A DNA stretch of 64,000 nucleotides, from assembly GCA_036644995.1 (NCBI GenBank), contig JAVXOZ010000007.1:16518-80517 (forward strand), written 5' to 3'. Each line of letters starts with the position of its first letter. The first letter of the stretch is position 1. This document shows positions 25,693-35,202 of the stretch, piece by piece. The stretch comes from Cryptoclostridium sp036644995 (GTDB lineage Bacteria; Bacillota; Dehalobacteriia; UBA7702). Position numbers and translations under genes: made by a program. A model generated the notes under the pieces. That model was not told where the DNA came from, ran no database searches, and saw only the letters and a list, made by a program, of their open reading frames with translations.

Positions 25693-26220
25693 AAGGACAT
25701 GAAAGCCTTGATGGCAGACTTAAAGTCTGCTTATTCTGTGGTAGTTGAATTTTCAGCCTTGGAAGCCTTGGATATATTTAAAGAAAATTGGCAGAAAAAT
25801 ACTCCTTAATCTCAGCTTCATCCCAGAAAAAACGAGCAAATATTGGTACATATTTTAAATATCTCAAAGAGGTAAGGATGTTCCGAGGCTAATATATACC
25901 ACAAATGACATTGAAGGTTTTAATAGCCGATTACCAAAGGTTACAAAGTGAAAATCGGTATTTCCTACTATTGAAAGCCTTTTTAAAATGTTATATTTAG
26001 CGATGATGGATATAAGAAAAAATGGAATGGCAAGGGACAAGGTTGGAGCTTAATCTATGCTCAATTATCTATCTATTTTGAGAACGGATACCGAACTAAA
26101 GAAAATTTGCTTAAAACTTAATATAATAAATGGGAATGATCTTCTGACCATTCCCCATAAAAATACTATTCTAATTTACATAACTTTTAAAAGTTTACAC
26201 AAAATTTGTGATGACCCTGT
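25693..26220 (+). pseudogene. Decayed IS256-family (mutator type) transposase with right end
   Basis: Conceptual translation in shifting frames gives pieces typical of the C-terminal part of IS256 transposases: KALMADLKSAYSVVVEFSAL followed by EALDIFKENWQ, then IYTTNDIEGFNSRL, then SLFKMLYLAMMDIRKN. Stops and frameshifts separate them, and the N-terminal half with the first catalytic Asp residues is missing. The stretch AAGTTTACACAAAATTTGTG at 26191-26210 resembles an IS256-type terminal repeat. The element is inactive. Confidence 0.8.
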
Positions 26221-26540
26221 TTAATTAGCTACTTTTACCTAAGTAGTCAAAGCTGTTTTACTTGTACATAAATTCTCTGGGCATTTTGCTAAGCCTAAAT
26301 ACTTATGGTCATAGCATAATACTTTACCGCATTCTCTTTAACTTGTTTTCGTACTGGTTTCTAATGGAAAGATATCCTTACTTTTATATGGTTATATTAT
26401 AACTATTTTTTAGAAATTTTCCACTTTTAATTTGTACTATTTATATACTACCAGCAATGACAAAGTTGCTTTGATGGGAGATTACCGGACTTTTGTGAAG
26501 CCTACGGTTTATTTGGCTTGTGAGTGTGTTGCTCATACTC
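26221..26540. other. Unassigned AT-rich DNA next to the IS remnant
   Basis: No frame stays open here. Short pieces on the - strand (for example a translation including ENAVKYYAM) hint at another decayed coding region, but I could not match it to a family. It may be part of the same insertion scar. No promoter or structured RNA is evident. Confidence 0.4.
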
Positions 26541-27305
26541 CTACTTTTCCAAAAAGTTCCTGCTTATTGAAATAAATTCATCTTGATTTGACAGCATTCC
26601 AGGATGACCGCCTGTTTCAAACAAGTGCATTGTTCCGTGCCCAATTTTGAGAAGCATTTCTCCATAAATTTTTTCAAAATACGTGGGCGAAATACTGCTG
26701 ACAAATTCATCTTGTTTACTGCCTGTCATAAGAATATCCGTCTTAAGTACCGATAAATCCTTATGAAAAAACTTGCCAATTTCTTTTTCATGCCTAACAA
26801 TAGCAAGTGTATCGTTGTCCACTACTTTTTCCCATCCATTCCCTTGCATATATTGGTAGAACATTTTCGCATTTTCATTATGCTTTGAAAGCTCCCTGTC
26901 CGCTACAATATTTGCTGTAAATTCTTTAAGCGGTGTTTCTCCCTCGAAGCTGTCCGCAATTACTTTTGACAAAAGCTCCGGAGCTTCTAAGGCTACATTG
27001 ATAGCTACTAATGCACCACCACTACTGCCCATAATATTTACGTTTTTATAATTTTTTAATTTTAGAAACGCAATAACCTGCTGTGCCTCATCAAACCATA
27101 AGTCCACAGGGAACTCTGTAAGTCGGTCTGATTGACCATACCCTAAGAAATCTATTAAAATCACTTTGAAGCTATCATTATATTTCTCGGCAATTCCAGA
27201 AAACATAACAGACGATGCGGTATTTCCATGTAGCATCAAAAGTGGTGCGCCAGTTCCAATTTCTTCATAATAAATATTGTGCGATTCATAATTAAAGTAA
27301 GCCAT
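26541..27305 (-). CDS. Alpha/beta-hydrolase of unknown substrate
   Basis: A 254-residue alpha/beta-hydrolase fold protein: oxyanion region LLMLHGNTASS, nucleophile elbow MGSSGGA (G-x-S-x-G), acid near GSKQDEFV and catalytic His in the C-terminal GHGTMHLFETGGHPG. No signal peptide, so probably cytosolic. The start ATG lies behind GGAGGG on the - strand. It stands alone between an IS scar and a diguanylate cyclase gene, which suggests an accessory or acquired gene. Substrate cannot be predicted. Confidence 0.85.
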   Translation of the reverse strand: MAYFNYESHNIYYEEIGTGAPLLMLHGNTASSVMFSGIAEKYNDSFKVILIDFLGYGQSDRLTEFPVDLWFDEAQQVIAFLKLKNYKNVNIMGSSGGALVAINVALEAPELLSKVIADSFEGETPLKEFTANIVADRELSKHNENAKMFYQYMQGNGWEKVVDNDTLAIVRHEKEIGKFFHKDLSVLKTDILMTGSKQDEFVSSISPTYFEKIYGEMLLKIGHGTMHLFETGGHPGMLSNQDEFISISRNFLEK

Positions 27306-27821
27306 AATAGCCCTCCTGTTTATATAAGTTTTTATTTTCTATATATACAGCAAGCCCAATTTTTTTATAACGGTCTTGCCGTTACATCCAGATCTTCATT
27401 ACCAATGCCCCCTTAGGTTTAATAAAGCAAATATAAATTAAACTCACCAATGCAAAAATTATATTTTTATACAATTTGGCGGTAAATTTTTTGTGCAGTT
27501 GAAATACATTTGCGTATTTGATGATACAAAATGTGCAGAATACGTTTTGTAAATTATTTAATACTGGTTATCAATAAAATTTAATTTTAAAATATTAATG
27601 GCATTAGCACCTTTTTGTAAAGCAATTATATAAAACAAGCAAAGTAATTAAATATTTTTGTTACCAATTAACATGAGTTTTAACACGGAATTTCCATATA
27701 CAGTGCAACATTATTTAGTAGCATAGCATTATAGTAATCACCATGGGATACAGTGTCGGAAACTATATATGAAGTACCATGGGATACAATAGCATTATTG
27801 GATACCAAAAGGTAATAAAAA
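27306..27821. other. 516-base intergenic region with a short direct repeat
   Basis: AT-rich DNA between two - strand genes. It holds the alpha/beta-hydrolase upstream region on its left. At 27740-27752 and 27776-27788 the 13-mer ACCATGGGATACA recurs at 36-base spacing, with a partial third copy (GGATACCA) at 27800. The array sits just after the diguanylate cyclase stop. No gene or classical terminator is clear. Confidence 0.5.
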
Positions 27822-30071
27822 TTAATTGTTAAAAATGGTAAATTGATTTTTTCCTAAGCGTTTTGAGTTATACAGTGCTTTATCTGCATTATCGTATAAT
27901 ATGGAAAAACTAATGCCATTTTGGGGGGCAATGGCAATCCCAATACTGCAACTTATCCGTACCTCATAATTTTCGTTTAATCCACGAATTTCCTCCAGAA
28001 CTTTTACAGTTTTTCTTCTAATTATTTCTAATGTATAATTACCCGGCATAAATATGGCAAATTCATCGCCGCCCATTCGTGCCACCAAATCTTGTTCTCT
28101 TAAAACAGACTTAAGCTTTGCACCCACATCTATAAGTAATTCATCACCGATATTGTGCCCCAAGGTATCGTTAACATTTTTAAAATCATCAATATCCAGC
28201 ATCATAAAAACACCTTCTGCCTGAGATTGCAAAGCAATATTAACAAATGCTTCAGCAGCACTGCGGTTATATAGTCCGGTTAAAGGATCTTGGCATACTC
28301 TTTTTTGCAACTGTATTTCTTTTTCTTTTTGTTCGTTGATATTATGGGTGTAGATGTAACAAATTATTTCATTGGTATCGGGATTTTTCATAATATGGGT
28401 AAGATTTTTTGCCCAAGTAATTTTATTATCTTTCATATAGCGAAATTCTACAATTATTTCTTTTTTGCCGTTGTAATAAGCAGCTAAAAGATTTTGAGGT
28501 AAAACGCTTTTACGTACGGAATCTCGGTCGTCGTTATAGATATCCCGATTAAGATTTTCTTCAATAAAACAAGAATAGGGGATTTTGCTTTCATCTATCC
28601 TGTCTTTATAAAATCGCTCCACAATTAAGTCTTTGGTAAGGTTAACTGTGATGGTGGATAGCAAATCCGGCATGATGGTAGAACGGAATTGCCTTTCGTT
28701 ATCATATCTTTCTTGAGCTTCTTTTTCAGCGGTAATATTATCCAAAATTCCCACAGCTTTTGCGGGTCTGTTTTTATTATCAAAAATATTTGTAAATGTT
28801 AATCTTAACCAAATCTTTTTACCTTGAACTGTAAAACAGCGAAATTCCGTAATATAATTTTTTTCACCGTTCCTCATGGCTTTATAGGCTTTGTAGAATA
28901 TTTCTTCATCATCTTTATAGACTATTTTTTTTGCCAGTGTCTCTATGGGGTCGTTTAAAACCTTAGGTAAGCCAAAAAGCTCATTCATTTTAGTAATGTG
29001 GGTAATTGTATTATTCTTAATATCATATTCAAATATATTTTTTTCGCTGGATTCCATGGCAATGGCAAAACGCTCATTGGCAATGCTTAATTCCTTATTG
29101 TTTTTTACTGCCTGCTCTCTGTATTTTCTTCCGTAATAAACTATAATACCTGCACCTGTCAGTGAGATTAGGAGCAATTCAATCATCAATTTTAGGGCAA
29201 TTTCATTAATTGGTTTGGCATATTCATATATTACATCTTTGGGTATCACTTGGATTAAATACCAATTATTTACACCTATGGGCACGTATAGCATGATGCG
29301 ATTTCCTTTTTGGTTGTGAAAAGCTACAATTTCGCCGTTACTATCTTTTTTCATGGTAGCCTTAATATCTATTGCGGCTTCATTATCTTCAAAACTGGAG
29401 TTTTCAAAAAAGTTCCATTTCTTACCATTGTAGATGGAGCCATTGTTGTTTTGAGATAAAATAACAAAGCCTTGGCTATCTACCAAAAGTGCATAACCAT
29501 AACCATTAAAGGTGGTAATATTGGCTGTTTTAGCAAGTTGCTTAGATTCTAAAACAGCAGAAATCATGCCGCAAATTTTACCATTTTTTTCAATGGGGGC
29601 ATAAAATATAAAATACATTTCAGTGCTATAGGTTTTTTCCAAAATATTATCAATGCCGCTTTTACCCATCATAGCTTTTTGGTAATAATCACGTTGGGAA
29701 ATATTTTTAATAGAGCCATCGCATCGCATGGAATTGCCCTTTGTATCCGTAAGTGCCATGGGTTCAAAGGGTGTTTTTTTTTCGATTTCCTGTAAATCTG
29801 ATAATACCGCAGAAGAAGTTAAATCATCATAATTGGCAAAAAGAATAGCGGCTCTTTCCACAATGGATAAATAGCCGGCTAATTGTGAATTTACTTCGGC
29901 TGCATTTTGGTTGGTTATTTCATAAAGTCTGGATTCACAAGTTTTTTTGGTATAATCTGAACTTTCCAAAGTAAACAAATAGAATGCTACGCACATTAAA
30001 GCCAAAAGCCCAAATAGCCAGCATAATTGAATAACTTTATCTTTATTTCTTTTAAAAACGTTAAAGTTCAT
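27822..30071 (-). CDS. Membrane sensor diguanylate cyclase (Cache-PAS-PAS-GGDEF)
   Basis: Makes cyclic di-GMP from GTP in response to an external signal. The 749-residue protein has an N-terminal membrane helix (about 13-33), an extracytoplasmic Cache-like sensor (about 40-280, with ITFNGYGYALLVDSQGFVIL), a second membrane helix (about 290-312), two PAS-like regions (about 330-455 and 465-580) and a C-terminal GGDEF domain with intact GGDEF at 667-671. The inhibitory I-site RxxD (REQD) lies exactly five residues before GGDEF. No EAL domain follows, so only synthesis is expected. Confidence 0.93.
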   Translation of the reverse strand: MNFNVFKRNKDKVIQLCWLFGLLALMCVAFYLFTLESSDYTKKTCESRLYEITNQNAAEVNSQLAGYLSIVERAAILFANYDDLTSSAVLSDLQEIEKKTPFEPMALTDTKGNSMRCDGSIKNISQRDYYQKAMMGKSGIDNILEKTYSTEMYFIFYAPIEKNGKICGMISAVLESKQLAKTANITTFNGYGYALLVDSQGFVILSQNNNGSIYNGKKWNFFENSSFEDNEAAIDIKATMKKDSNGEIVAFHNQKGNRIMLYVPIGVNNWYLIQVIPKDVIYEYAKPINEIALKLMIELLLISLTGAGIIVYYGRKYREQAVKNNKELSIANERFAIAMESSEKNIFEYDIKNNTITHITKMNELFGLPKVLNDPIETLAKKIVYKDDEEIFYKAYKAMRNGEKNYITEFRCFTVQGKKIWLRLTFTNIFDNKNRPAKAVGILDNITAEKEAQERYDNERQFRSTIMPDLLSTITVNLTKDLIVERFYKDRIDESKIPYSCFIEENLNRDIYNDDRDSVRKSVLPQNLLAAYYNGKKEIIVEFRYMKDNKITWAKNLTHIMKNPDTNEIICYIYTHNINEQKEKEIQLQKRVCQDPLTGLYNRSAAEAFVNIALQSQAEGVFMMLDIDDFKNVNDTLGHNIGDELLIDVGAKLKSVLREQDLVARMGGDEFAIFMPGNYTLEIIRRKTVKVLEEIRGLNENYEVRISCSIGIAIAPQNGISFSILYDNADKALYNSKRLGKNQFTIFNN

Positions 30072-30256
30072 AAATTCACCTTTACTAATATTTAACAGTA
30101 TAACAAATAATTTTACCTATTTCAATCAAAATAAATGAATTAAATAATAGAAATTTGTCGTAAAAAGTAAAGTCATAAGATGCAATAGGAAATACAAAAA
30201 TCCACCTTATTTTAAACTTTTATTATCAAAGTTTTACTATTTATCTTGGGTATATC

Positions 30257-30286
30257 TTGCATATGGAAGCCGTGGTATGGTATAAT
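30257..30286 (+). promoter_or_regulatory. Promoter of glnS
   Basis: TTGCAT (30257-30262), 18 bases, then TATAAT (30281-30286), about 50 bases before the glnS start. No T-box leader is present in the short gap, so regulation by uncharged tRNA is not expected here. Confidence 0.7.
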
Positions 30287-30335
30287 TTAGTATTAAAATA
30301 GCACATATTATAAGGTATATATAAAAGGAGAACAT

Positions 30336-32030
30336 ATGGAAAAGATTAGCCCCGATAATACACCTGTGGCAGTGGCAGTGGCGGAACAGGAAAAAAAGAA
30401 TTTTATTGAACATTTTATAGATGAAGATTTGGAATCTCAGCGTTTTGATACTGTGCAAACCAGATTTCCCCCTGAGCCAAATGGCTATTTGCATTTGGGT
30501 CATGCCAAAGCCATTTGCTTAAATTTTGGCTTGGCAGAAAAATATAAGGGTGTTTGCAATTTACGCTTAGATGATACTAATCCTGAAAAAGAAGATGTGG
30601 AATATGTGGATTCCATTAAAGAGGACATTGCTTGGTTGGGTTTTAAGTGGAATGAGCTATTTTACACATCGGATTATTTTCCCTGTTTATACAATTTAGC
30701 AGAGGAATTAATAAAAATGGGTAAGGCATTTGTCTGTGACTTAAATGCCGAGGAAATGCGGGAATATCGTGGTACCTTAAAAGAGCCGGGGAAAGATAGT
30801 CCTTATCGCAATCGCAGCATTGAAGAAAATTTAGACCTTTTTAGGCGGATGAAAGCAGGGGAGTTTCCTGATGGCAGCCGCACTCTCCGTGCAAAAATAG
30901 ATATGACTTCACCAAACCTCAATATGCGTGACCCTATTATTTATAGAATTCAACGTGGGCATCATCATCGCACAGGGGATACATGGTGCATTTATCCCAT
31001 GTATGATTTTGCTCACCCCTTATCCGATTCCATTGAGGGTGTTACTTTTTCCATTTGCACTGTGGAATTTGAGGCACATCGCCCCCTTTATGATTGGTTT
31101 TTGCAGAATTTGAATATGCCTACCCAAAGCAGGCAAATTGAATTTGCCAGATTAAATGTAAATTATGCTTTAATGTCTAAACGAAAACTTAAAAAAATGG
31201 TGGATGAAGGAATTGTGGCAGGTTGGGACGACCCCAGAATGCTCACTATTTCCGGTATGCGTCATCGTGGTTATCCAGGGGCAGCTATTAGAGCATTTTG
31301 CGAAAGTGTAGGTGTTGCCAAAGCAAACAGCACCGTGGATATGGCTCAATTAGAGTTTTTTGTACGTGATAACCTAAACTATAACGCTCAAAGGGTTATG
31401 GCGGTTTTAGACCCCCTAAAGGTAACTATCACCAATTATCCCCAGGGTAAATACGAAACTTTTGATGCGGTAAATAACCAAGAGCGTGAGGAGGACGGAA
31501 CTCGCCCTATTACTTTTGGCAGAGAAATTTATATTGAACGTAGCGATTTTATGGAAAATCCCGTAAAAAAATTCCATCGGCTCTCACCGGGTAGGGAATT
31601 GCGCTTGCTCCATGCTTATTATATTAAATGTGAGGAATTTATCACCGATGAAGCGGGCAATGTAATAGAGCTGCTTTGTACTTATGATCCCAACAGCCGT
31701 GGCGGCTGGTGTGAAGATGGCCGCAAGGTAAAAGGCACTGCCCACTGGGTGGCAGCCCATGATTGTGTAGAAGGCGAAATTCGTTTATATGACCGTCTTT
31801 TTATCAAAGAAAATCCTGAAGATGGGGAACTTAGGGATAATCTCAATCCCGAATCTTTAGTAATAGTTAAAAATGCCAAATTGGAAAAGAGCTTGGAAAC
31901 AGTGGAAAAAGGTAGCCGTTTTCAATTTCTCCGTCAAGGTTATTTTGTGGCTGATGGAGTAAATGAAGAAGGTAAACCTATTTTTAACCGTATAGTTTCC
32001 TTAAAGGATAGCTTTAATAAAGGTAAATAA
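30336..32030 (+). CDS. glnS: Glutaminyl-tRNA synthetase
   Basis: Charges tRNA-Gln directly with glutamine. The 564-residue class I synthetase has the HIGH variant HLGHAKAI, PPEPNGYLH before it, the KMSKS variant LMSKRKL, GTHDWCIYP-like GDTWCIYPMYDFAHPLSD, and a C-terminal beta-barrel anticodon region. Many Clostridia lack GlnRS and use GatCAB on misacylated tRNA; having glnS together with a tRNA-Gln(CUG) in this window suggests the direct route operates. Start behind AAAGGAG. The next gene starts one base after its stop. Confidence 0.96.
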   Translation: MEKISPDNTPVAVAVAEQEKKNFIEHFIDEDLESQRFDTVQTRFPPEPNGYLHLGHAKAICLNFGLAEKYKGVCNLRLDDTNPEKEDVEYVDSIKEDIAWLGFKWNELFYTSDYFPCLYNLAEELIKMGKAFVCDLNAEEMREYRGTLKEPGKDSPYRNRSIEENLDLFRRMKAGEFPDGSRTLRAKIDMTSPNLNMRDPIIYRIQRGHHHRTGDTWCIYPMYDFAHPLSDSIEGVTFSICTVEFEAHRPLYDWFLQNLNMPTQSRQIEFARLNVNYALMSKRKLKKMVDEGIVAGWDDPRMLTISGMRHRGYPGAAIRAFCESVGVAKANSTVDMAQLEFFVRDNLNYNAQRVMAVLDPLKVTITNYPQGKYETFDAVNNQEREEDGTRPITFGREIYIERSDFMENPVKKFHRLSPGRELRLLHAYYIKCEEFITDEAGNVIELLCTYDPNSRGGWCEDGRKVKGTAHWVAAHDCVEGEIRLYDRLFIKENPEDGELRDNLNPESLVIVKNAKLEKSLETVEKGSRFQFLRQGYFVADGVNEEGKPIFNRIVSLKDSFNKGK

Positions 32031-32031
32031 T

Positions 32032-32985
32032 ATGGAAAAAATCACCAAAGGTATAGAAGAAGCTTTGTTTTACTGCTTAGGCTTACAAAAACACGAGAAC
32101 CTGCTATTGGTTACCGATGAAATAAAAGCACATCTTTGCGATTTGTTTTTTGAGGTAGCCCGTGACCACGGTATTAATGTGGCTGTTTTAAAGATGACCG
32201 GCTTGGAAATGTCCGGCACTGAGCCCGGCAGCTTTTTCGGCAGTGCTTTAAGGGCGGCAGATGTGGCGGTGCTTCTTACTCAACATTCCCTTTCTCATAC
32301 CAGAGCACGGGAAAAAGCCAGTAAAAGGGGTACTCGTATTGCTTCTTTACCGGGATTTACCAGGCAAATGTTGGCAGGACCTATGATGGTGGATTACGAA
32401 AAAATGGGAAAACTCACAGAAAAATTAAGTGGATTTTTGGATAGTGCCCAAACTGCCTATTTGTTGGGGGAAAGCGGTACAGAATTAACCATGTCTTTAG
32501 ATGAAAGAGCAGGCTTTGCAGACTTGGGCATTTACCGAGAAAAAGGTGATTGCGGGAATTTACCTGCAGGTGAAGCCTATATTGCACCCCAAGAAGGCAC
32601 AGCCAATGGCATTATAGTTTTGGATGGCTCCATCACAGAAATTGGCAAAATCAGTGAACCTGTAACCCTAAAAGTAGAACATGGCATAGTTACCACCATT
32701 AAAGGTGGTGCTGAGGCAAAAGCTTTGGAAAAAGTGCTGTATAAAGCAGGAAAAGGTGCGGGAAACATTGCAGAATTGGGCTTGGGCACCAATGAAGGTG
32801 CGGTTCTTGTGGGTGACACTTTAAACGATGAAAAAGTGGTGGGCACCGCCCACATTGCCTTGGGAGATAACCTTAATTATGGTGGCAGAGTGGATTCAAA
32901 CTGCCATTTAGATTGCGTTTTAAAAAATGCTACCCTTTATCTTGATGATATTTTAATCATAGACCAAGGCAAAATAGTGGTTTAA
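32032..32985 (+). CDS. M29-type aminopeptidase-like metalloprotein
   Basis: A 317-residue protein resembling the M29 aminopeptidase (AmpS/PepS) and NicX-like fold. The C-terminal half holds the putative metal ligands: Glu in IAELGLGTNEGA, the stretch GTAHIALGDNLNYGG with a His, and a HxD in NCHLDCVL. The N-terminal domain (CLGLQKHENLLLVTDE) is typical of the family. M29 peptidases are usually about 400 residues, so this is a short member. It is coupled to glnS by a one-base gap. Peptidase activity is likely but not certain. Confidence 0.8.
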   Translation: MEKITKGIEEALFYCLGLQKHENLLLVTDEIKAHLCDLFFEVARDHGINVAVLKMTGLEMSGTEPGSFFGSALRAADVAVLLTQHSLSHTRAREKASKRGTRIASLPGFTRQMLAGPMMVDYEKMGKLTEKLSGFLDSAQTAYLLGESGTELTMSLDERAGFADLGIYREKGDCGNLPAGEAYIAPQEGTANGIIVLDGSITEIGKISEPVTLKVEHGIVTTIKGGAEAKALEKVLYKAGKGAGNIAELGLGTNEGAVLVGDTLNDEKVVGTAHIALGDNLNYGGRVDSNCHLDCVLKNATLYLDDILIIDQGKIVV

Positions 32986-33038
32986 ATTTACTTAGGTTTA
33001 ATAAAGGTGATTGCCATTATTGGAGAAATTACCTAAAG

Positions 33039-33178
33039 TAAATCAAAATAGACTTGAGTGTAATGTACAAAAAAATGAGGTAAATCAGAATAGACTTGGG
33101 TAAATATTGAAATAATATGTTAAATCAAAATAGACTTAGTAATATTTTAGTAATTTTTTACTAAATCAAAGTAGACTT
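33039..33178. repeat. Four 17-bp repeats phased at about 41 bp
   Basis: TAAATCAAAATAGACTT starts at 33039, 33081 (one change), 33121 and 33162 (one change), at spacings of 42, 40 and 41 bases. The intervening 23-25 bases are unrelated AT-rich sequence. The repeat is not palindromic, and both repeat and spacer are too short for CRISPR. The spacing is close to four helical turns, so all copies face the same side of the DNA. Confidence 0.88.
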
Positions 33179-33207
33179 AAGGTAGAAAAGCGTATTTTAA
33201 GCTACAC

Positions 33208-33304
33208 TTAATTTAATATGGTAACAAACAAAGCATCTTGGCAAATAAGCTAATTTAAGATGGAATAAGCAAAGCATCTTTGCAGACAACTTAATTTAAG
33301 ATGA
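33208..33304. repeat. Second repeat set with the same 41-42 bp phase
   Basis: TAATTTAA(G/T)ATG recurs at 33209, 33251 and 33292 (spacing 42 and 41), with a companion CAAAGCATCTT at about 33229 and 33270. It directly follows the 17-bp array and keeps the same period although the sequence differs. No ORF covers it. Confidence 0.8.
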
Positions 33305-33452
33305 TTGAAGGTAAATTGAAGTTAACGTGAAGCTAATTTTAAGTTAAACCTAAGTTAAAAAAATATTATTTAAGTAAAAATTATGGTAAATCTAAAAAAT
33401 AGTACAAATACTGCATATAAAATGTATAAAATATAAATTGGAGGTATTAATT

Positions 33453-33944
33453 ATGGCAAAGGACAGCTCATTTGATGTGGTTTCCGAAGTGGATATGCAA
33501 GAAGTTACCAACGCTGTGAACCAGGCAAGAAAGGAAATTTCTCAACGTTATGATTTTAAAGGCAGCAAAACCGAAATAGATTTGGATGAAGCCACCATTA
33601 AAATTACAACAGAAGATGAATTTCGCTTAAACAGTGTTGTGGATGTGTTAAAAACCAGATTGGTAACCAGAAAAGTTGCCATTAAAAACCTGCAATATGG
33701 CAAAGTTGAAGATGCCGCCGGTGGCACTGTGCGCCAAATTGTTACCATTAACCAAGGCATAGCCACGGATAAAGCCAAAGCCATGGTTAAAGATATTAAA
33801 GCCGCCAAACTCAAGGTTCAGGCAGCTATCCAAGGGGATCAGCTCCGTGTTTCCGGCAAAGTAAAAGACGATTTACAAGCTGTGATGGCGTTGCTCCGTG
33901 AAAAAGATTATGGGGTAGAATTACAGTTTACCAATTACAGATAA
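33453..33944 (+). CDS. YajQ family nucleotide-binding protein
   Basis: YajQ/DUF520 proteins bind nucleotides; in some bacteria they act as cyclic di-GMP effectors. The 163-residue product shows SSFDVVSEVDMQEVTNAVNQ, SQRYDFKGSKTEID, LKTRLVTRKVAIKNL and the C-terminal QLRVSGKVKDDLQAVMALLR, all conserved. The start is ATG 33453 behind GGAGGT; an in-frame ATG at 33438 lies inside that ribosome binding site region and is rejected. Its presence along with a diguanylate cyclase makes a c-di-GMP role conceivable, but this is inference. Confidence 0.93.
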   Translation: MAKDSSFDVVSEVDMQEVTNAVNQARKEISQRYDFKGSKTEIDLDEATIKITTEDEFRLNSVVDVLKTRLVTRKVAIKNLQYGKVEDAAGGTVRQIVTINQGIATDKAKAMVKDIKAAKLKVQAAIQGDQLRVSGKVKDDLQAVMALLREKDYGVELQFTNYR

Positions 33945-33966
33945 ATAATAACCAATAAAAATCAGC

Positions 33967-34027
33967 AAAATGAGAAAATGTTCAGATAGCACTAAAATAG
34001 GCTATATGCGTATTTTCTCATTTTTTT
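33967..34027 (+). terminator. Intrinsic terminator after the YajQ gene
   Basis: AAATGAGAAAAT pairs with ATTTTCTCATTT around a loop of about 30 bases that has weak inner pairing (GATAGC / GCTAT), and a T run follows. Confidence 0.75.
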
Positions 34028-34073
34028 AAACAAAAAAATTACTTTAAAGAGTAAAAAAATCCAACAAATATAC

Positions 34074-34102
34074 TTGAATATTTATAAAAAATGTTGTATA
34101 GT
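34074..34102 (+). promoter_or_regulatory. Promoter of argC, with a possible ARG-box half site
   Basis: TTGAAT (34074-34079), 17 bases, TATAGT (34097-34102). The -35 region TTGAATATTTATA resembles half of an ArgR operator (TNTGAATWWWWATTCANW), so arginine repression is plausible; the second half is poor, so the operator call is weak. Confidence 0.6.
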
Positions 34103-34134
34103 TATAGCATAGTGAAAATAGGGAGGATAATATT

Positions 34135-35172
34135 GTGCTTAATGTTGCAGTTTTGGGTGCATCGGGTTACGCAGGTGGTGAATTGGTGCGTATTTTAGCA
34201 AACCACCCTTATTGTCGGGTTAAACATTTACTGGCTCACAGTAATAGCGGCAAAACTTTTGGGGAAATATTTCCTTTTTTTGGACCTCTTGGTTCAATGA
34301 TAATGGAAGATTTAGAATCTGATAATTATTTAGATGATACTGATATGGTTTTTTTGGCATTACCTCATGGTAAATCTGCACTTCACGTTAAAAAGATTTT
34401 AGCCGCAGGTAAAAAAGTTGTGGATTTGGGTGCGGATTTTCGCTTTAGAGATAGTAAAATCTACGAGCAATGGTATGGGGAGCACCCCTACAAGGAAATT
34501 TGCAAAAGAACTCCCTATGGCTTGGCGGAAATTTATAGAGATAAAATTACAGGCAGTGATTTTGTGGCTAACCCCGGGTGTTACCCTACCGGTGCTACTT
34601 TGGCTTTATATCCCTTGCTTAAAGAAGGTCTTTTGAAAACAGATTCCATTATTATAGATAGCAAAAGCGGGATTAGCGGTGCAGGGAGAGGTTTAAAAGA
34701 AGGTTCTTTATACTGTGAATCTTCAGAAAATATTAAGGCATATGCCGTTGCCACCCATCGCCACACCCCGGAAATTGAACAAAATTTAAGCGAGGCAGCA
34801 GGTGAAAATTTACTTGTTAATTTCACTCCCCATCTCACCCCTATGAACCGTGGAATTTTAACCACCGCTTATGGCACCCTTAATGAACAGGGATTAAAAG
34901 CAGATTTATCCGCTATTTTTAATAAATATTATGGCAATGAATACTTTATGCGATTGCTGGATTATGGAACTTTTCCTGAAACAAAATGGGTTCAAGGTAC
35001 TAATTTTGTATTTTTGGGATTTACCGTGGATAAAAGAACAAATAGGGTAATTGTTTCCACCGCCATAGATAATTTGGTAAAAGGTGCAGCAGGGCAAGGT
35101 GTGCAAAACATGAATTTAATGTGGGGCTTTTTGGAGGATACAGGGCTAAATATGTTACCTGTTTTTCCCTAA
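34135..35172 (+). CDS. argC: N-acetyl-gamma-glutamyl-phosphate reductase
   Basis: Third step of arginine biosynthesis, reducing N-acetylglutamyl phosphate to the semialdehyde with NADPH. The 345-residue product has the N-terminal nucleotide-binding GASGYAGGELVRIL, the catalytic Cys149 in NPGCYPTGATL, SGISGAGRG and HRHTPEIEQ. GTG start behind GGGAGGA. It opens the arginine gene set that continues with argJ, argB, argD and argF. Confidence 0.97.
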   Translation: MLNVAVLGASGYAGGELVRILANHPYCRVKHLLAHSNSGKTFGEIFPFFGPLGSMIMEDLESDNYLDDTDMVFLALPHGKSALHVKKILAAGKKVVDLGADFRFRDSKIYEQWYGEHPYKEICKRTPYGLAEIYRDKITGSDFVANPGCYPTGATLALYPLLKEGLLKTDSIIIDSKSGISGAGRGLKEGSLYCESSENIKAYAVATHRHTPEIEQNLSEAAGENLLVNFTPHLTPMNRGILTTAYGTLNEQGLKADLSAIFNKYYGNEYFMRLLDYGTFPETKWVQGTNFVFLGFTVDKRTNRVIVSTAIDNLVKGAAGQGVQNMNLMWGFLEDTGLNMLPVFP

Positions 35173-35202
35173 GTCTACCTATATATAAGGAGGTATATAA
35201 TT

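Noticed and set aside
30290..30335. T-box leader for glnS
   Set aside because: The gap from the promoter to the start is about 50 bases, too short for a T-box, and the conserved T-box sequence is absent.
33039..33178. Possible CRISPR array
   Set aside because: The repeat is 17 bp, non-palindromic, with 23-25 bp AT-rich spacers and no cas genes nearby; the sizes are outside normal CRISPR ranges.
34100..35172. A complete ArgR operator upstream of argC
   Set aside because: Only one half site is reasonable; I kept it as a weak note in the promoter entry.
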